This document shows, piece after piece, positions 46,378 to 55,748 of a DNA stretch of 64,000 nt. The stretch is from Ariolimax columbianus. Taxonomy: Eukaryota > Mollusca > Gastropoda > Stylommatophora > Arionidae. The stretch lies in NCBI GenBank assembly GCA_036924085.1, contig JAVGWX010000025.1, positions 27,880,411 through 27,944,410 of the forward strand, read 5' to 3'. How positions within the stretch are numbered: the first letter of the stretch is position 1; the number at the start of each line of letters is the position of its first letter. The position numbers and the translations under genes are program-made. The notes under the pieces are model-generated. The model was not told the DNA's origin. It saw only the letters and a list, made by a program, of their open reading frames with translations, and did no database searches.

Positions 46378-47265
46378 CGAGGGGTGTTCAAATGAAAACG
46401 GACTTAACTGCATCAAATCAATATATGTACGATGTGCATGATGACGTTATTTATCATGTAAACAGCACTTACCAACCGTCAAGTTTGCAAAATTTCATTA
46501 TACTCCGACACATAGTTTTCTCAGCAGACCGTTGAAAACATGATATAGAATCCGTACAGGGTTGATCAGCGAGCAGTGACTCGGTTTCTAACAGCTGAAG
46601 GATGTTGACCAGTTGACATTCATCGCAGAATGCAAGCAGTGTATGGTGACCGAAGTGTTTCGAAGACAACAGTGAAGAACTGGACAACGATGTTTAAAGA
46701 AGGACGTGAGTTAACAAAAGATCTTCCGAGACCAGGTCAGGCGCATATTGTTGCGTTAACTCACGTCCGAGACCAGGTCAGGCGCATATTGTTGCGTTAA
46801 CTCACGTCCGAGACCAGGCCATGCGCATATTGTTGCGTTAACTCACGTCCGAGACCAGGTCAGGCGCATATTGTTGCTTTAACTCACGTCCGAGACCAGG
46901 CCAGGCGCATATTGTTGCGTTAACTCACGTCCGTCTTTAAACATCGTTGTCCAGTTCTTCACTGTTGTCTTCGAAACACTTCTGTCACCATACACTGCCT
47001 GCATTCTGCGATGAATGTCAACTGGTCGACATCCTTCACCTGTTAGAAACCGAATCACAGCTCGATGATCAACTCTGGACGGATTCCGTATCACACCCGC
47101 CATATTTTCAACGGTCTGCTGAAGAAACTATAAGTCGAGGAATAATGAAATTGTGCAAACGTGACGGTTGGGATGTGCTGTTTACATCAGAAGTGACGTC
47201 ATCATGCACATCGTACATATATTGACTTTATGCAGTTAAGTCCGTTTTCATTTGAACACGCCTCG
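46378..47265. mobile_element. Foldback element FB3 with HTH arms and tandem loop
   Basis: Left terminus GAGGGGTGTTCAAATG, right terminus CATTTGAACACGCCTCG. The left arm (46,378-46,720) and right arm (about 46,925-47,265) are inverted copies. Each encodes the HTH block DIHRRMQAVYGD, VSKTTVKNWTTMFK; the right arm (minus strand) is open for 74 codons from MAGVIRNPSRVDHRAVIRFL. The loop holds about five units of a ~42-bp repeat (CGAGACCAGGTCAGGCGCAT, ATTGTTGCGTTAACTCACGT). There is no DDD catalytic domain. It sits next to the right end of mariner M1 in TA-rich sequence. Confidence 0.85.
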
Positions 47266-47329
47266 CGCGTTGCTTGTGTGTTTGTTCGTGTTTGTTTGTT
47301 TGGAGGGCGGGGAGTTATATATATATATA

Positions 47330-47640
47330 TATTAAACAGATACACAATAGATTGTCATGTATTTAATGTCTACATATTGTAATTTCGCATATTAAATATT
47401 CACAAAACATGTTTTAACATTTTCATATAATGTATATATGTATGTAATATATTTTCACGTAATCTATTTATATCATATATTTTCATGTATTGTAAATTCA
47501 TATAACGCATTTTCACGTACTTTGTATTGATATAATGTATATTCATGTAACATATTTTCACATAATGTATATCAAATAATATATTCTCACATAGTGTATA
47601 TTCGTATAACATATTTTCACATAGTTTATATGCATATAGT
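47330..47640 (+). repeat. AT-rich degenerate repeat
   Basis: Irregular ~20-24-bp units around TATTTTCACATAATGTATAT. It is related in style to the 26-bp array at 40-41.6 kb but less regular. Confidence 0.6.
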
Positions 47641-48044
47641 CTCTTTCACAAACGTATTGTTTACGTTTAACTTTCGTGTATTTTTTAAAATAACGTTTAG
47701 CGGGTTAACCTATACCTGGTCTGCTGGTCTCCCTCATAACATTTCTCTTCTCCGTTAATACGTCGCTCCTAGCCGTGTATCCACTTCAGGATGCAGTCCT
47801 TATAGGCGTTGGCTGGTGGGGGGTTATTATATGGCGATGTGCCGTTAAATTCTCTAGTGGTTTGGATCGTTGTTTTATTACGTTGGATTTCAGTTTAGGA
47901 AATGGAAAAAGAAAATATCTGCTAGGGGCTGGGTAAGTGAGCAGTGTGGCTGTGGAAACTTACACATCTTCGCTTTGGCAAAAATATCAGGGCCGAGAAC
48001 TAATTAGTAGGCCTGCGTGTTGTCCAGGTGACTGTACCAAGAGG
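47641..48044. other. Unassigned spacer
   Basis: About 400 bp of unique sequence without a recognised gene or element. Confidence 0.35.
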
Positions 48045-48835
48045 TGTGCATGAGCTGCAGCGGTCAGCAACCCGTAGCTGACTTCTGGCGTCAGAGTCAG
48101 TGAACCACAGCTGCTGAGACCCTTCTACACCTGAAGCAACCCGTAGCTGACATCTGGCATCAGAGTCAGCGAACCACAGCTGCTGAGATCCTTCTACACC
48201 TGCAGCGGTCAGCAACCCATAACTGACTTCTGACGTCAGAGTCAGTGAACCACAGCTGCCGAGACCCTTCTACACCTGCAGCAACCCGTAGCTGACTTCT
48301 GGCGTCAGAGTCAGCGAACCACAGCTGCTGAGACCCTTCTACACCTGCAGCAACCCGTAGCTGACGTCTGGCGTAAGAGTCAGGGAACCACAGCTGCTGA
48401 GATCCTTCTACACCTGCAGCGGTCAACAGCCCATAGCTGACTTCTGGCGTCAGAGTCAGCGAACCACAGCTGCCGAGACCCTTATACACCTGCAGCAACT
48501 CATAGCTGACTTCTGGCGTCAGAGTCAGCGAACCACAGCTGCTGAGACCCTTCTACACCTGCAGCAACCCATAGCTGACTTCTGGCGTCAGAGTCAGTGA
48601 ACCACAGCTGCTGAGATCCTTCTTCACCTGCAGCGGTCAACAACCCATAGCTGACTTCTGCCGTCAGAGTCAGCGAACCACAGCTGCCGAGACCCTTCTA
48701 CACCTGCAGCAACTCATAGCTGACTTCTGGCGTCAGAGTCAGCGAACCACAGCTGCTGAGACCCTTCTACACCTGCAGCAACCCGTAGCTGACTTCTGGC
48801 GTCAGAGTCAGTGAACCACAGCTGCTGAGACCCAT
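48045..48835 (+). repeat. ~60-80-bp tandem array derived from the 5' part of U2
   Basis: About 11-12 units containing GCAACCCGTAGCTGACTTCT, GGCGTCAGAGTCAGCGAACC and GCTGAGACCCTTCTACACCT. Two lengths alternate, depending on whether GCGGTC precedes GCAACCC. The unit equals the segment that occurs once in other U2 copies (28,735-28,800: GTCAGCGACCCATAGCTGAC...CAAGACCCTTCTACACC). The rest of U2 follows directly. Confidence 0.9.
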
Positions 48836-49030
48836 TACACCTGCACTATGATCCTGGATTACCGGCTGCAACAGGGTAGACTGGTTAAGGAGATGAGGGA
48901 AGGCTAACCCGGCACCCACAAATTCTACGCTGGTCGGATGTGTTGAACCGAAAGGTGCAAATTTCTCAGTCAAGCTGTAAACTACGACACAACGCATTCC
49001 GTTCTCCGGATAATATTCTGCTATTTGCCG
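48836..49030 (+). repeat. Remaining 3' part of the U2 copy that carries the array
   Basis: ATCCTGGATTACCGGCTGCA, AGGCTAACCCGGCACCC, AAGGTGCAAATTTCTCAGTC and GACACAACGCATTCCGTTCT in the U2 order. It joins the array without a gap, so array and flank form one expanded U2. Confidence 0.7.
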
Positions 49031-49054
49031 AAGCTAGTGGAGATGCCTGGGCTT

Positions 49055-50504
49055 GTCGTTGGAGGAGTGGTAATGAATAACGTTAGAAATGCAGAGGATA
49101 CAGTTTTCAGGAACAAAAAAGTGAGCAAGAACTACAGTGAAAAAAACAAATGAAAAAAATGTAAAAGTTGATTAAAGTTGAGTTTAATCAACATTTTAAA
49201 ATGGATATGGTCAGATACTGCACCGAGACGAGAACACAAACAACACCTACGTTACGACCAATAGGCCTTCATCAGGGACAACAAATCACAACAATACTGA
49301 ACTAACAAATCAACATATAAGGTAAAAATTGTCTACTTATCTGATAGTAGACCCAGTCTGTCCAAGCGACTGGTTGGGTCAGATGTTTGACTGAATATGA
49401 AGGGTAGCCGGTCAAATAAGGTGGCCAGACGAGCCTAAGAAATTAGGGGGAATGCGCCAGATAAGCCAGTGGAGCCCAAATATGCTGAAGGCCAAATAGT
49501 GGTCCAAGTGGGAGAAAACAAAGAAGGTGATATAAGCAGGGGGGGGGGGGTGAGATTAATGTAGGAGGGGGAAGGGGGAGGACGATATAAGAAAGGGGAG
49601 GGGGCAAAAGAAGACAAATAGATGGGGGGGCCAGTATGAGGTTTTAAGAAAAGGTATTTAAGATATTAATGCTATACGATTGGAGGCAACCCATGCTGAA
49701 GTTAAGTCTATTCTCAAGGCGAATCCATGACAGAACTATTCTCAAGGGCGAATCCATGAATTACAGGAACTTGTGACAACAATATACAAAATCAGTCAAA
49801 AGTTTGGATTAGACATAAACATAAAGAAAACAAAGACTATGGTAATTGGGAAAAGTGACAAGAAACCATGTATGCAGATAAAAAGATCAATTACTGGAAC
49901 AGGTACAGAGTTTCTCATATCTAGGTCATAAAATAACGGAAGAAGGCAGCTGTGAAAAAGAAACCAGAAAGAGAATAGGTATGGCCAAGATGGTATTCAG
50001 CAACATGCGACACATACTGACATCCAAACAGATAAATCAGAATTTGAAAATGAGAATTTTCATGTGCTATATAGACTCGTCACTACTTTATGGCGCAGAA
50101 ACATGGACAATGAAAAACAAGTTGGAAAAGAGTATTGAAGCCTTCGAAATGTGGGTATATAGAAGATTGGATCGCATTTCTTAGAAAGAGAAAAAAAAAT
50201 GTGGGGGTATTGGAAAAGTTAGGGGTGAAAAGAGAATTAATGAACGGAATCAGGGTTAGACAGTTACATTATTTTTGTCATATAACAAGACATACCTCCT
50301 TGTTGAAGACCATACTGGAGGGTAGGGTAGAAGCCAGTCGTTCAAGAGGCAGACAATGTTTTAAGTGGGTGGATAACATGAGGAGATGGACTGGAAAAAA
50401 ACCTGTCAGAGTTCATTATTACGGCAAGAAATAAAGTACACTGGAGATCCATTGAAGCCGACCTTCGATTTGGGAGATGGCACACTGAACTGAAGTATCC
50501 ATGA
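49055..50504 (+). mobile_element. LINE RT to C-terminus, interrupted (LINE-d)
   Basis: A first piece (49,060-49,115) encodes GVVMNNVRNAEDTVF, a mutated YADD catalytic box (NAED). After foreign sequence the LINE resumes at about 49,757 with ELQELVTTIYKISQKFGLDI, NIKKTKTMVIGKSDKKPC. Then GMAKMVFSNMRHILTSKQIN, MCYIDSSLLYGAETWTM, LEKLGVKRELMNGIRVRQLH, SRGRQCFKWVDNMRRWTGKK and ITARNKVHWRSIEADLRFG, stop at 50,502-50,504. All the usual steps from RT to C-terminus are there in order. Frameshifts and the mutated catalytic box make it dead. The terminal A-R-N-x-x-H-W-R motif is intact with no array. Confidence 0.85.
49140..49350 (-). mobile_element. Possible Penelope-like element fragment with decayed hammerhead motif
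   Basis: On the minus strand CTGATGA (49,269-49,275) is followed by a 4-bp stem, GGCC-TATT-GGTC, and then GTAAC (49,251-49,255). A hammerhead ribozyme core reads CUGAUGA, stem II, GAAAC; here GAAAC has changed to GTAAC. Penelope-like retroelements are known to carry such motifs in their terminal repeats. No coding sequence of such an element was found nearby, so the call rests on one motif. Confidence 0.4.
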
Positions 50505-50611
50505 TCTTGGTGGTATGTTCAAAATGTATCGGAGCTTTTGCTGGGGTTACTACAAATACTCACATCAAGGTTTGAAACCATAATCCCCCTTCAAAGTAAT
50601 CTCATTTAGGG

Positions 50612-50812
50612 CTCCATCCACTTCTCCCCGCGGGCCAGCAATCGTTGGACGCATTTGGGGATCCACCCACTTCTCCCCGCGGTCCAGAAATCGTTGGACG
50701 CATTTGGGGATCCACCCACTTCTCACCGTGGTCCAGCAATCGTTGGACGCATTTGGGGATCCACCCACTTCTCACCGCGGTCCAGAAATCGTTGGAAGTA
50801 TTTAAGGCAGGC
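50612..50812 (+). repeat. 49-bp tandem array inside the mariner M2 C-terminus
   Basis: About four units of ATCCACCCACTTCTCACCGC, GGTCCAGAAATCGTTGGACG, CATTTGGGG. On the minus strand each unit re-encodes the D-R-G-E-K-W-V-D-P-Q segment of mariner, then shifts frame because 49 is not divisible by three. Confidence 0.9.
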
Positions 50813-50892
50813 CTCTTTTGGAATGGAGTACACAGCTGGCCCGTCACTTTCCACATAATGTCTTCTAGGGACTTAAGTCGTATCCCATCTCC

Positions 50893-51122
50893 GGCCCCAC
50901 TTGGTGATCCTGGATAACAGACTGCGGCAGATTAAACTGGCTAAGGAGAAGGGATCGAAGAGGGAAGGCTAACCCTGAAATGTTGAAATTGGATGTTTCG
51001 GACCGAAATGTGTGAACATCGCTGTCACGCTGTACACTCATTCCGTTCTCTGGACTGCTACTTGCAAAGCAGTTTTCATGATTGGTATCGGGAGTTTGAG
51101 AAGCGACGACGACAAAGAAGAG
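50893..51122 (+). repeat. U2 inserted in mariner M2
   Basis: CACTTGGTGATCCTGGATAA, CTGGCTAAGGAGAAGGGATC, ATTCCGTTCTCTGGACTGCT and GGGAGTTTGAGAAGCGACGA in the U2 order, with a GAC/AAGAAG tail. It separates the PFWLF and SLEDIM blocks of mariner M2. Confidence 0.65.
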
Positions 51123-51406
51123 GAATATGCAATTCAATCCATTTCGGTGGTATCTACAGCTTTGTGAACAGCCAAAAAGGGCATGGAGCCATGTCAGGAG
51201 GGTAGGGAGTGACGAACCAGGGAACGGCTGTGTTTAGCCAAGAAAGTCTGATTCAGATGCAAGGAAAGAGCTGGGGTGTTGTCGTGGTGGAGCTGTGAAG
51301 TTCCCACTGCCCACATGTTCGGTCCTTTGCTTTTTCCCAGTAACACGAAGAACAAACGTAACATTCCTCTGGTGCGGCATATTCCCTCATCTGACGGGAT
51401 AATCCC

Positions 51407-51675
51407 TTGAAACGTCACATTCCACGGCCGACTAAATGACGGCATTCATGTTGTGCCAAGGCTTATAATCAATTCATGCCCCACACAGAGAAATAAAACG
51501 AATTCACAGTACGAAAAACAACAAATCACTTTTGAGAGTGGTCCTTTCACAGAATCCTGCCCTGAAACAAACTGCATATCCAATTTTGTTTCCAAAACAC
51601 GCTATTTTAGTTGCAGAGATAGTTGACGCATGAAAGTGCCGTCATTTAGTCAGCCGTGGAATGTGACGTTTCAAA
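51407..51675. repeat. Imperfect inverted repeat, 44-47-bp arms
   Basis: 51,407-51,450 (TTGAAACGTCACATTCCACG...CATG) is the reverse complement of 51,629-51,675 (CATGAAAGTGCCGTCATTTA...TTCAA) with a few mismatches. The spacer of ~180 bp is AT-rich. It may be a small foldback or the ends of another DNA transposon next to M2. Confidence 0.6.
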
Positions 51676-52008
51676 GAGGGCTTCTCCGTGAATAAGACGG
51701 CCTGTATCTATAATAGGCTGCGGTTTCACACACCATTGGCGAGCGCAATTTCAAAGTCTCTGGAACTTTTTGAACATCACAAGTATAGTCTGATTACAAA
51801 ATGACTATCTCATATTGAATGTTCACACATTGACTGTTCACAAACTGTTCACATATCGTGCCTCATTATGGTGTATTTTATTGTGTGACATAATAATCTG
51901 GATGTGCCCTCCCAGCGTAGGTGTACTCACCCTTTGCCTCTTTCAGCGTTCTCGAACGGTTTGGTCCGTTGTCTTGCATGCTCCTGAACTATACTCTCTG
52001 CAATTATA
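51676..52008. other. Unassigned spacer with a stray 15-bp array fragment
   Basis: Mostly unique. At 51,813-51,860 TTGAATGTTCACACATTGAC and CTGTTCACATATCG match the 15-bp array that lies 9 kb away. Confidence 0.45.
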
Positions 52009-52773
52009 CGAGGCGTGTTCAAATTAAACCGGACCTAACTGCAACAAGTTAGCATACGTACGATGACGTACCTTCTGGTGTAAACAGCACATATCAACAG
52101 TCAATTTTGCAAAATTTCATTATCCTCCGACTCATAGTTTCCTCGGCAGACCGCTGAAAACATGGCGGGTGTGATACGGAATCCGACCAGAGTTGATCAG
52201 CGAGCGGTGATTCGGTTTCTAACAGCTGAAGGATGTCGACCAGTTGACATTCATCGCAGAATGCAGGCAGTGTTTGGTGACAAAAGTGTGTCAAAGACAA
52301 CAGTGAAGAACTGGACAACGATCTTTAAAGAAGGACGTAAGTTAACGCAACAATATGCGCCTGACCTGGTCTCGGACGTGAGTTAACGCAACAATATGCG
52401 TCTGACCTGGTCTTTGAAGATGTTTCGTTAACTCACGTCCTTCTTTAAACATTGTTGTCCATTTCTTCACTGTTCTCTTTGACACACTTTTGTCACCATA
52501 CACTGCCTGCATTCTGCGATGAATGTCAACTGGTCGACATCTTTCAGCTGTTAAAAACCGAATCACCGCTTGCTGATCAACTTTGGACGGATTCCGTATC
52601 ACACCCGCCACGTTTTCAACGGTCTACTGAGAAAACTATGTATCGGAGGATAATAAAATTGTGGAAAGTTGACGGTTGGTATGTGCTGGCTACACCAGAA
52701 GTGACGTCATCGTGCGCATCGTACGTATGTTCACTTGTTGCAGTTTGGTCCGGTCTCATTTGAACATGACTTG
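52009..52773. mobile_element. Foldback element FB4 with two open HTH arms
   Basis: Left terminus ACGAGGCGTGTTCAAATT, right terminus TTTGAACATGACTTGTA. The left arm (plus) is open from MAGVIRNPTRVDQRAVIRFL through DIHRRMQAVFGDKSVSKTTV and WTTIFKEGRKL (52,162-52,386). The right arm (minus) is open from MAGVIRNPSKVDQQAVIRFL (52,342-52,611). Each encodes a complete HTH_48-like DNA-binding domain followed by loop-derived residues. The loop carries two units of the same ~41-bp sequence found in the FB3 loop. No catalytic domain. Confidence 0.85.
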
Positions 52774-52837
52774 TACATGCAATATTGTTGAACGTACTAA
52801 ATGGCTGTGCTGCGTTGTTGCCAAGGCAACTGTTGGT

Positions 52838-53400
52838 GCTGATGTTGTTATCGTTGTTGTTGTTGTTGGTGTTGTTGTTGTTGTTGTTGTTGTTGTTAAT
52901 CCAACTCGTACTTGAGTTAGATTTTTAAATGCCCACAATGGGTAGGTCAGTCTTTTGTGCGCCCTGAAAAGGACGTTAAGTGGCAGGTTGCAGTAGCTTT
53001 CTTCACATCCCGAGCGAGTTGATGAAGGTGGATTGGGATCTTCCAGGCGGCTGTGCTATGCTTGGCTTCATCTGAATGTCACTTACTACTACAGGGATCA
53101 CGTCGATCCCTCACCTCGTTAGCCATGCTGCCATGAAAACAGCCCGTTTCAAGGGAGGGCTACCAGGAAGCGGAGGTGAGGGTATTGTCCGATATGTTTC
53201 ACCTGACCCTGACTAACATAGTCTGATCAGTACGTTTCATCTGACCATATCATAGCCCGACCAATATGTTTCATCTGACCCTGACCAACATAGCCCGACC
53301 AATAAATTTCACCTGACCCTGACCAACATAGCCCGACCAATAAATTTCACCTGACCCTGACTAACATAACCTGATCAGTACGTTTCACATGACCCTAATA
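52838..53400 (-). repeat. Dispersed repeat U3, copy 3
   Basis: A (GTT)n run (52,838-52,898) is followed by GCCCACAATGGGTAGGTCAG, AAGGACGTTAAGTGGCAGGT, CCCGAGCGAGTTGATGAAGG, GGATCACGTCGATCCCTCAC and four rungs of ~40 bp containing ACCTGACCCTGACCAACATA. Confidence 0.7.
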
Positions 53401-53731
53401 TAGTCTTACAGAATGCTTGGACATTTCCCAGCCTCCAAATTCTCCTTTGACTTCCGTTCCCAAACTGGAGGGACCGTACAAAAGTTACAATTACTGAAAT
53501 GATCATGCGACTCTATCTAAATCATTGGGACTTCAAAAGGTGTATCGTGCTTTTTACTGTCCACCCAACCCACTTTATAAAATTTGTTGTGCATGTACTG
53601 CAACATATGTTTGGCACCCAGCTCTTAATTCATGATCTCTTATATAACAATCATAATACAAATTGAAGGCTTTCTTAGTCACCGCAGTTGTATTTCGTTT
53701 TTGTTGTACAAAAATCACTTCACTACACGGG
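53401..53731. other. Unassigned spacer
   Basis: Unique sequence without a recognised gene or repeat. Confidence 0.35.
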
Positions 53732-53820
53732 CATGGCCCGAACTAGTGGTTAAGTGACACGGTTAAAATGTGACACGGTTAAAATGTGACACTGTTTAAA
53801 TGTGACACGGTTAAAGCTTG
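53732..53820 (+). repeat. SINE A head with 17-bp tandem expansion
   Basis: Starts as SINE A (GGCATGGCCCGAACTAGTGG, TTAAGTGACACGG) and then repeats TGTGACACGGTTAAAA about four times instead of continuing. The 17-bp unit is built from the GTGACACGG of the SINE itself. Confidence 0.7.
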
Positions 53821-53899
53821 AAACGCACAGTCTCCTTCGTGAACCTCACTGGACAAAAAGCACAGCATTAGTTGATCGAAGAAGAAGAAGATACAGACA

Positions 53900-54000
53900 A
53901 AGACCAGATATCAACGACCAAAGATCAGAGACCAAAGACCAAAGATCAGAGACCAAAGATCAAAGACCAGAGACCAAAGAAAAAAGATCAAAGACCAAAG
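53900..54000 (+). repeat. ACCAAAGATCAG-type minisatellite
   Basis: About eight units of GACCAAAGATCAGA with AAAGACCA variants, ending exactly where SINE A begins. Confidence 0.85.
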
Positions 54001-54245
54001 GGGGACGGCGTGGGCTTAGTGGTTAAGGAACACGGCTCACAAACCCAAGGTGCTGGGTTCGATCCCATCACAGCACCGGCCGTTACCTCGGGGAATCAAA
54101 CGCTTAGAAAATGCAGGAGGAAGCAGACCTTTACATTAAATACATGCCAAAGTTGGATGCACAGGGCTGGCAGGCGCAAAATAAAAACCGTAGTGAAACG
54201 TACACCGCCTTTGGGGAAAAGAAAAAATTAGGCGCACGCAAAAAA
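54001..54245 (+). mobile_element. tRNA-derived SINE A
   Basis: GGGGACGGCGTGGGCTTAGT, GGGTTCGATCCCATCACAGC, GGAATCAAACGCTTAGAAAA, GAGGAAGCAGACCTTTACAT, then ATAAAAACCGTAGTGAAACG and an A-rich tail. Full length. Confidence 0.88.
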
Positions 54246-54719
54246 ATATTCAGCACATATTTAGCAGACATTTTCTGCGCTGTTCATATATGTCCTCTGC
54301 ATTTCATTTTTTTAAAACACAAAACTGCAAAAAATAATGTTTTGTTTTTGAAAACTTGTTTATACAGAGTGCTGATGCAAACATATGCGTGTTTGCTAAA
54401 TTTGAAAATGGCATTACAAATCTCTTATTGCCCTAGTTTCTGAGATATACATCTCTTTATATTCTATAGATATTTGTATTTTGCAAATGAGAATCATTAA
54501 TTGTTATATGCATTCATTTTTATTGTGTCAGGTAGAATCCGGGACCCTGACAAAGACAATGGAGAAGCTTATTGAAACTTTTCAAATGTGAATATTCATA
54601 ATTTTTTTAAAAGTTTCTTGGAAAGATCGGAAAACATTATCTAATTCTAGTTCTGTTTTTATTGGTCGTTGCCACAAATTATGCAATCTGCCGCTATAGT
54701 TGTGTCACCATTAAGTACC
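54246..54719. other. Unassigned AT-rich spacer
   Basis: About 470 bp of AT-rich unique sequence; a 110-codon frame that starts inside the SINE has no recognised domain. Confidence 0.35.
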
Positions 54720-55130
54720 CTGTCCGCAACGGAGGTTGATGGTTACTTTACTTCCCGTGTCCAAACACCACGTTATATAGCTTGCATCCAGTATCCAGCG
54801 ACATGGATTGTCTTGTCATTGGCCTCCAGCATGTCGCACCTATTACATGTTTCCTGGAGGTTCGTGCAGGTCATCAGGTGGGCTGGGTCCTGTATTGCGC
54901 CGCAGTCACATGTGTCATCATCTGTGTATCCCCGTCGCTCCATATTCCTCTTGCACCGTGATACACCAGTTCGGAGTCTGTTCAGCGACTTCCATGTTGT
55001 GTATGGTAGATGATGTCCAGGGGCAGGTTCCTCCCGAAGTTCCATCTCTGGGGCCTGCACCAATTCGTGTCACCTCTCGATACGGCGACTTTCAGGGTTT
55101 GTCTGTCTGGAATTTGTTGTTTTTAGAAAA
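54720..55130 (-). mobile_element. Jockey-like LINE C-terminus with Cys knuckle
   Basis: Minus strand: PGHHLPYTTWKSLNRLRTGV, SRCKRNMERRGYTDDDTCDC, GAIQDPAHLMTC. The W-x-x-LNRLRTG...C-x-C-G...H-x-x-x-C pattern is the C-terminal zinc-knuckle region of Jockey/R1-type LINE ORF2. The upstream part is frameshifted and RT is absent. Confidence 0.78.
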
Positions 55131-55384
55131 CTATTTCTGGATTTGAGTCTTGTGCTCTGTACCTGATGTCCAAACAAACAACCTCTAGTTGATGGTAATA
55201 CATCTCCATATGTCTGGTACATACAGTCAAACTGTCTGCCGACCACACCCTACTGTTGTCTGTTCATCTGTACCTCTGTCGCCCCTTTTTATCTCCTGCC
55301 CTCTACTCTTCCCGCAAAAAAAATAATCTTTAGCAGACTCTCATGGCGCTTGACATGGACCAAAATATATTATTTTCTCCGTTT

Positions 55385-55706
55385 AACTTGGCTTGGCTTG
55401 GTTTGGCTTGGCTTGGCTTGGTTTGGCTTGGCTTGGCTTGGCTTGGCTTGGTTCGTTCTCAATCTCCCGCTACCAAACCCTGAATGGCTTAAGCAGCAGA
55501 ATGTAGTCCAGAGAACGGAATGCGTTGTGTCGTAGTTTACAGCTTGACTGCGATATTTGCACCTTTCGGTCCAATACATCCGACTTCAGCTACTATTATT
55601 TTAGTACCGGGTTAGAATTCCCTCTTCGATCCCTTCTCCTTAGCCAGTCTGCCCTGTTGCAGCCTGTTATCCAGGATCACCGCGTGGAGGTGTAGAAGGG
55701 TCTTGT
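55385..55706 (-). repeat. Dispersed repeat U2 with long CCAAG tail
   Basis: Minus-strand U2 from AAGACCCTTCTACACCTCCA to GGGAGATTGAGAACGAACCA, then about 12 AAGCC repeats (plus strand GGCTT at 55,386-55,450). The tail shows that U2 can end in a (CCAAG)n run, as the short CCAAGCC at 31,390 also suggests. It is 5'-truncated. Confidence 0.75.
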
Positions 55707-55748
55707 TAAACTCTTGCGCCTCTTTCAGCCTCTTGTCTTTAACATGTA

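Larger units (their letters stand above)
50560..51400 (-). mobile_element. Mariner transposon M2 remnant (third-Asp block to C-terminus)
   Basis: Minus strand: QLHHDNTPALSLHLNQTFLA (51,220-51,290, containing the HHDN of the third catalytic Asp), then PPDMAPCPFWLFTKL (about 51,160-51,205). After a U2 insertion it gives SLEDIM, IPKEACLKYFQRFLDRGEKW, VDPQ and finally ITLKGDYGFKP. This is the normal order of a mariner transposase from DD(34)D site three to the end. A 49-bp array expands the LDRGEKWVDPQ segment. The first two catalytic residues were not found. Confidence 0.75.
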
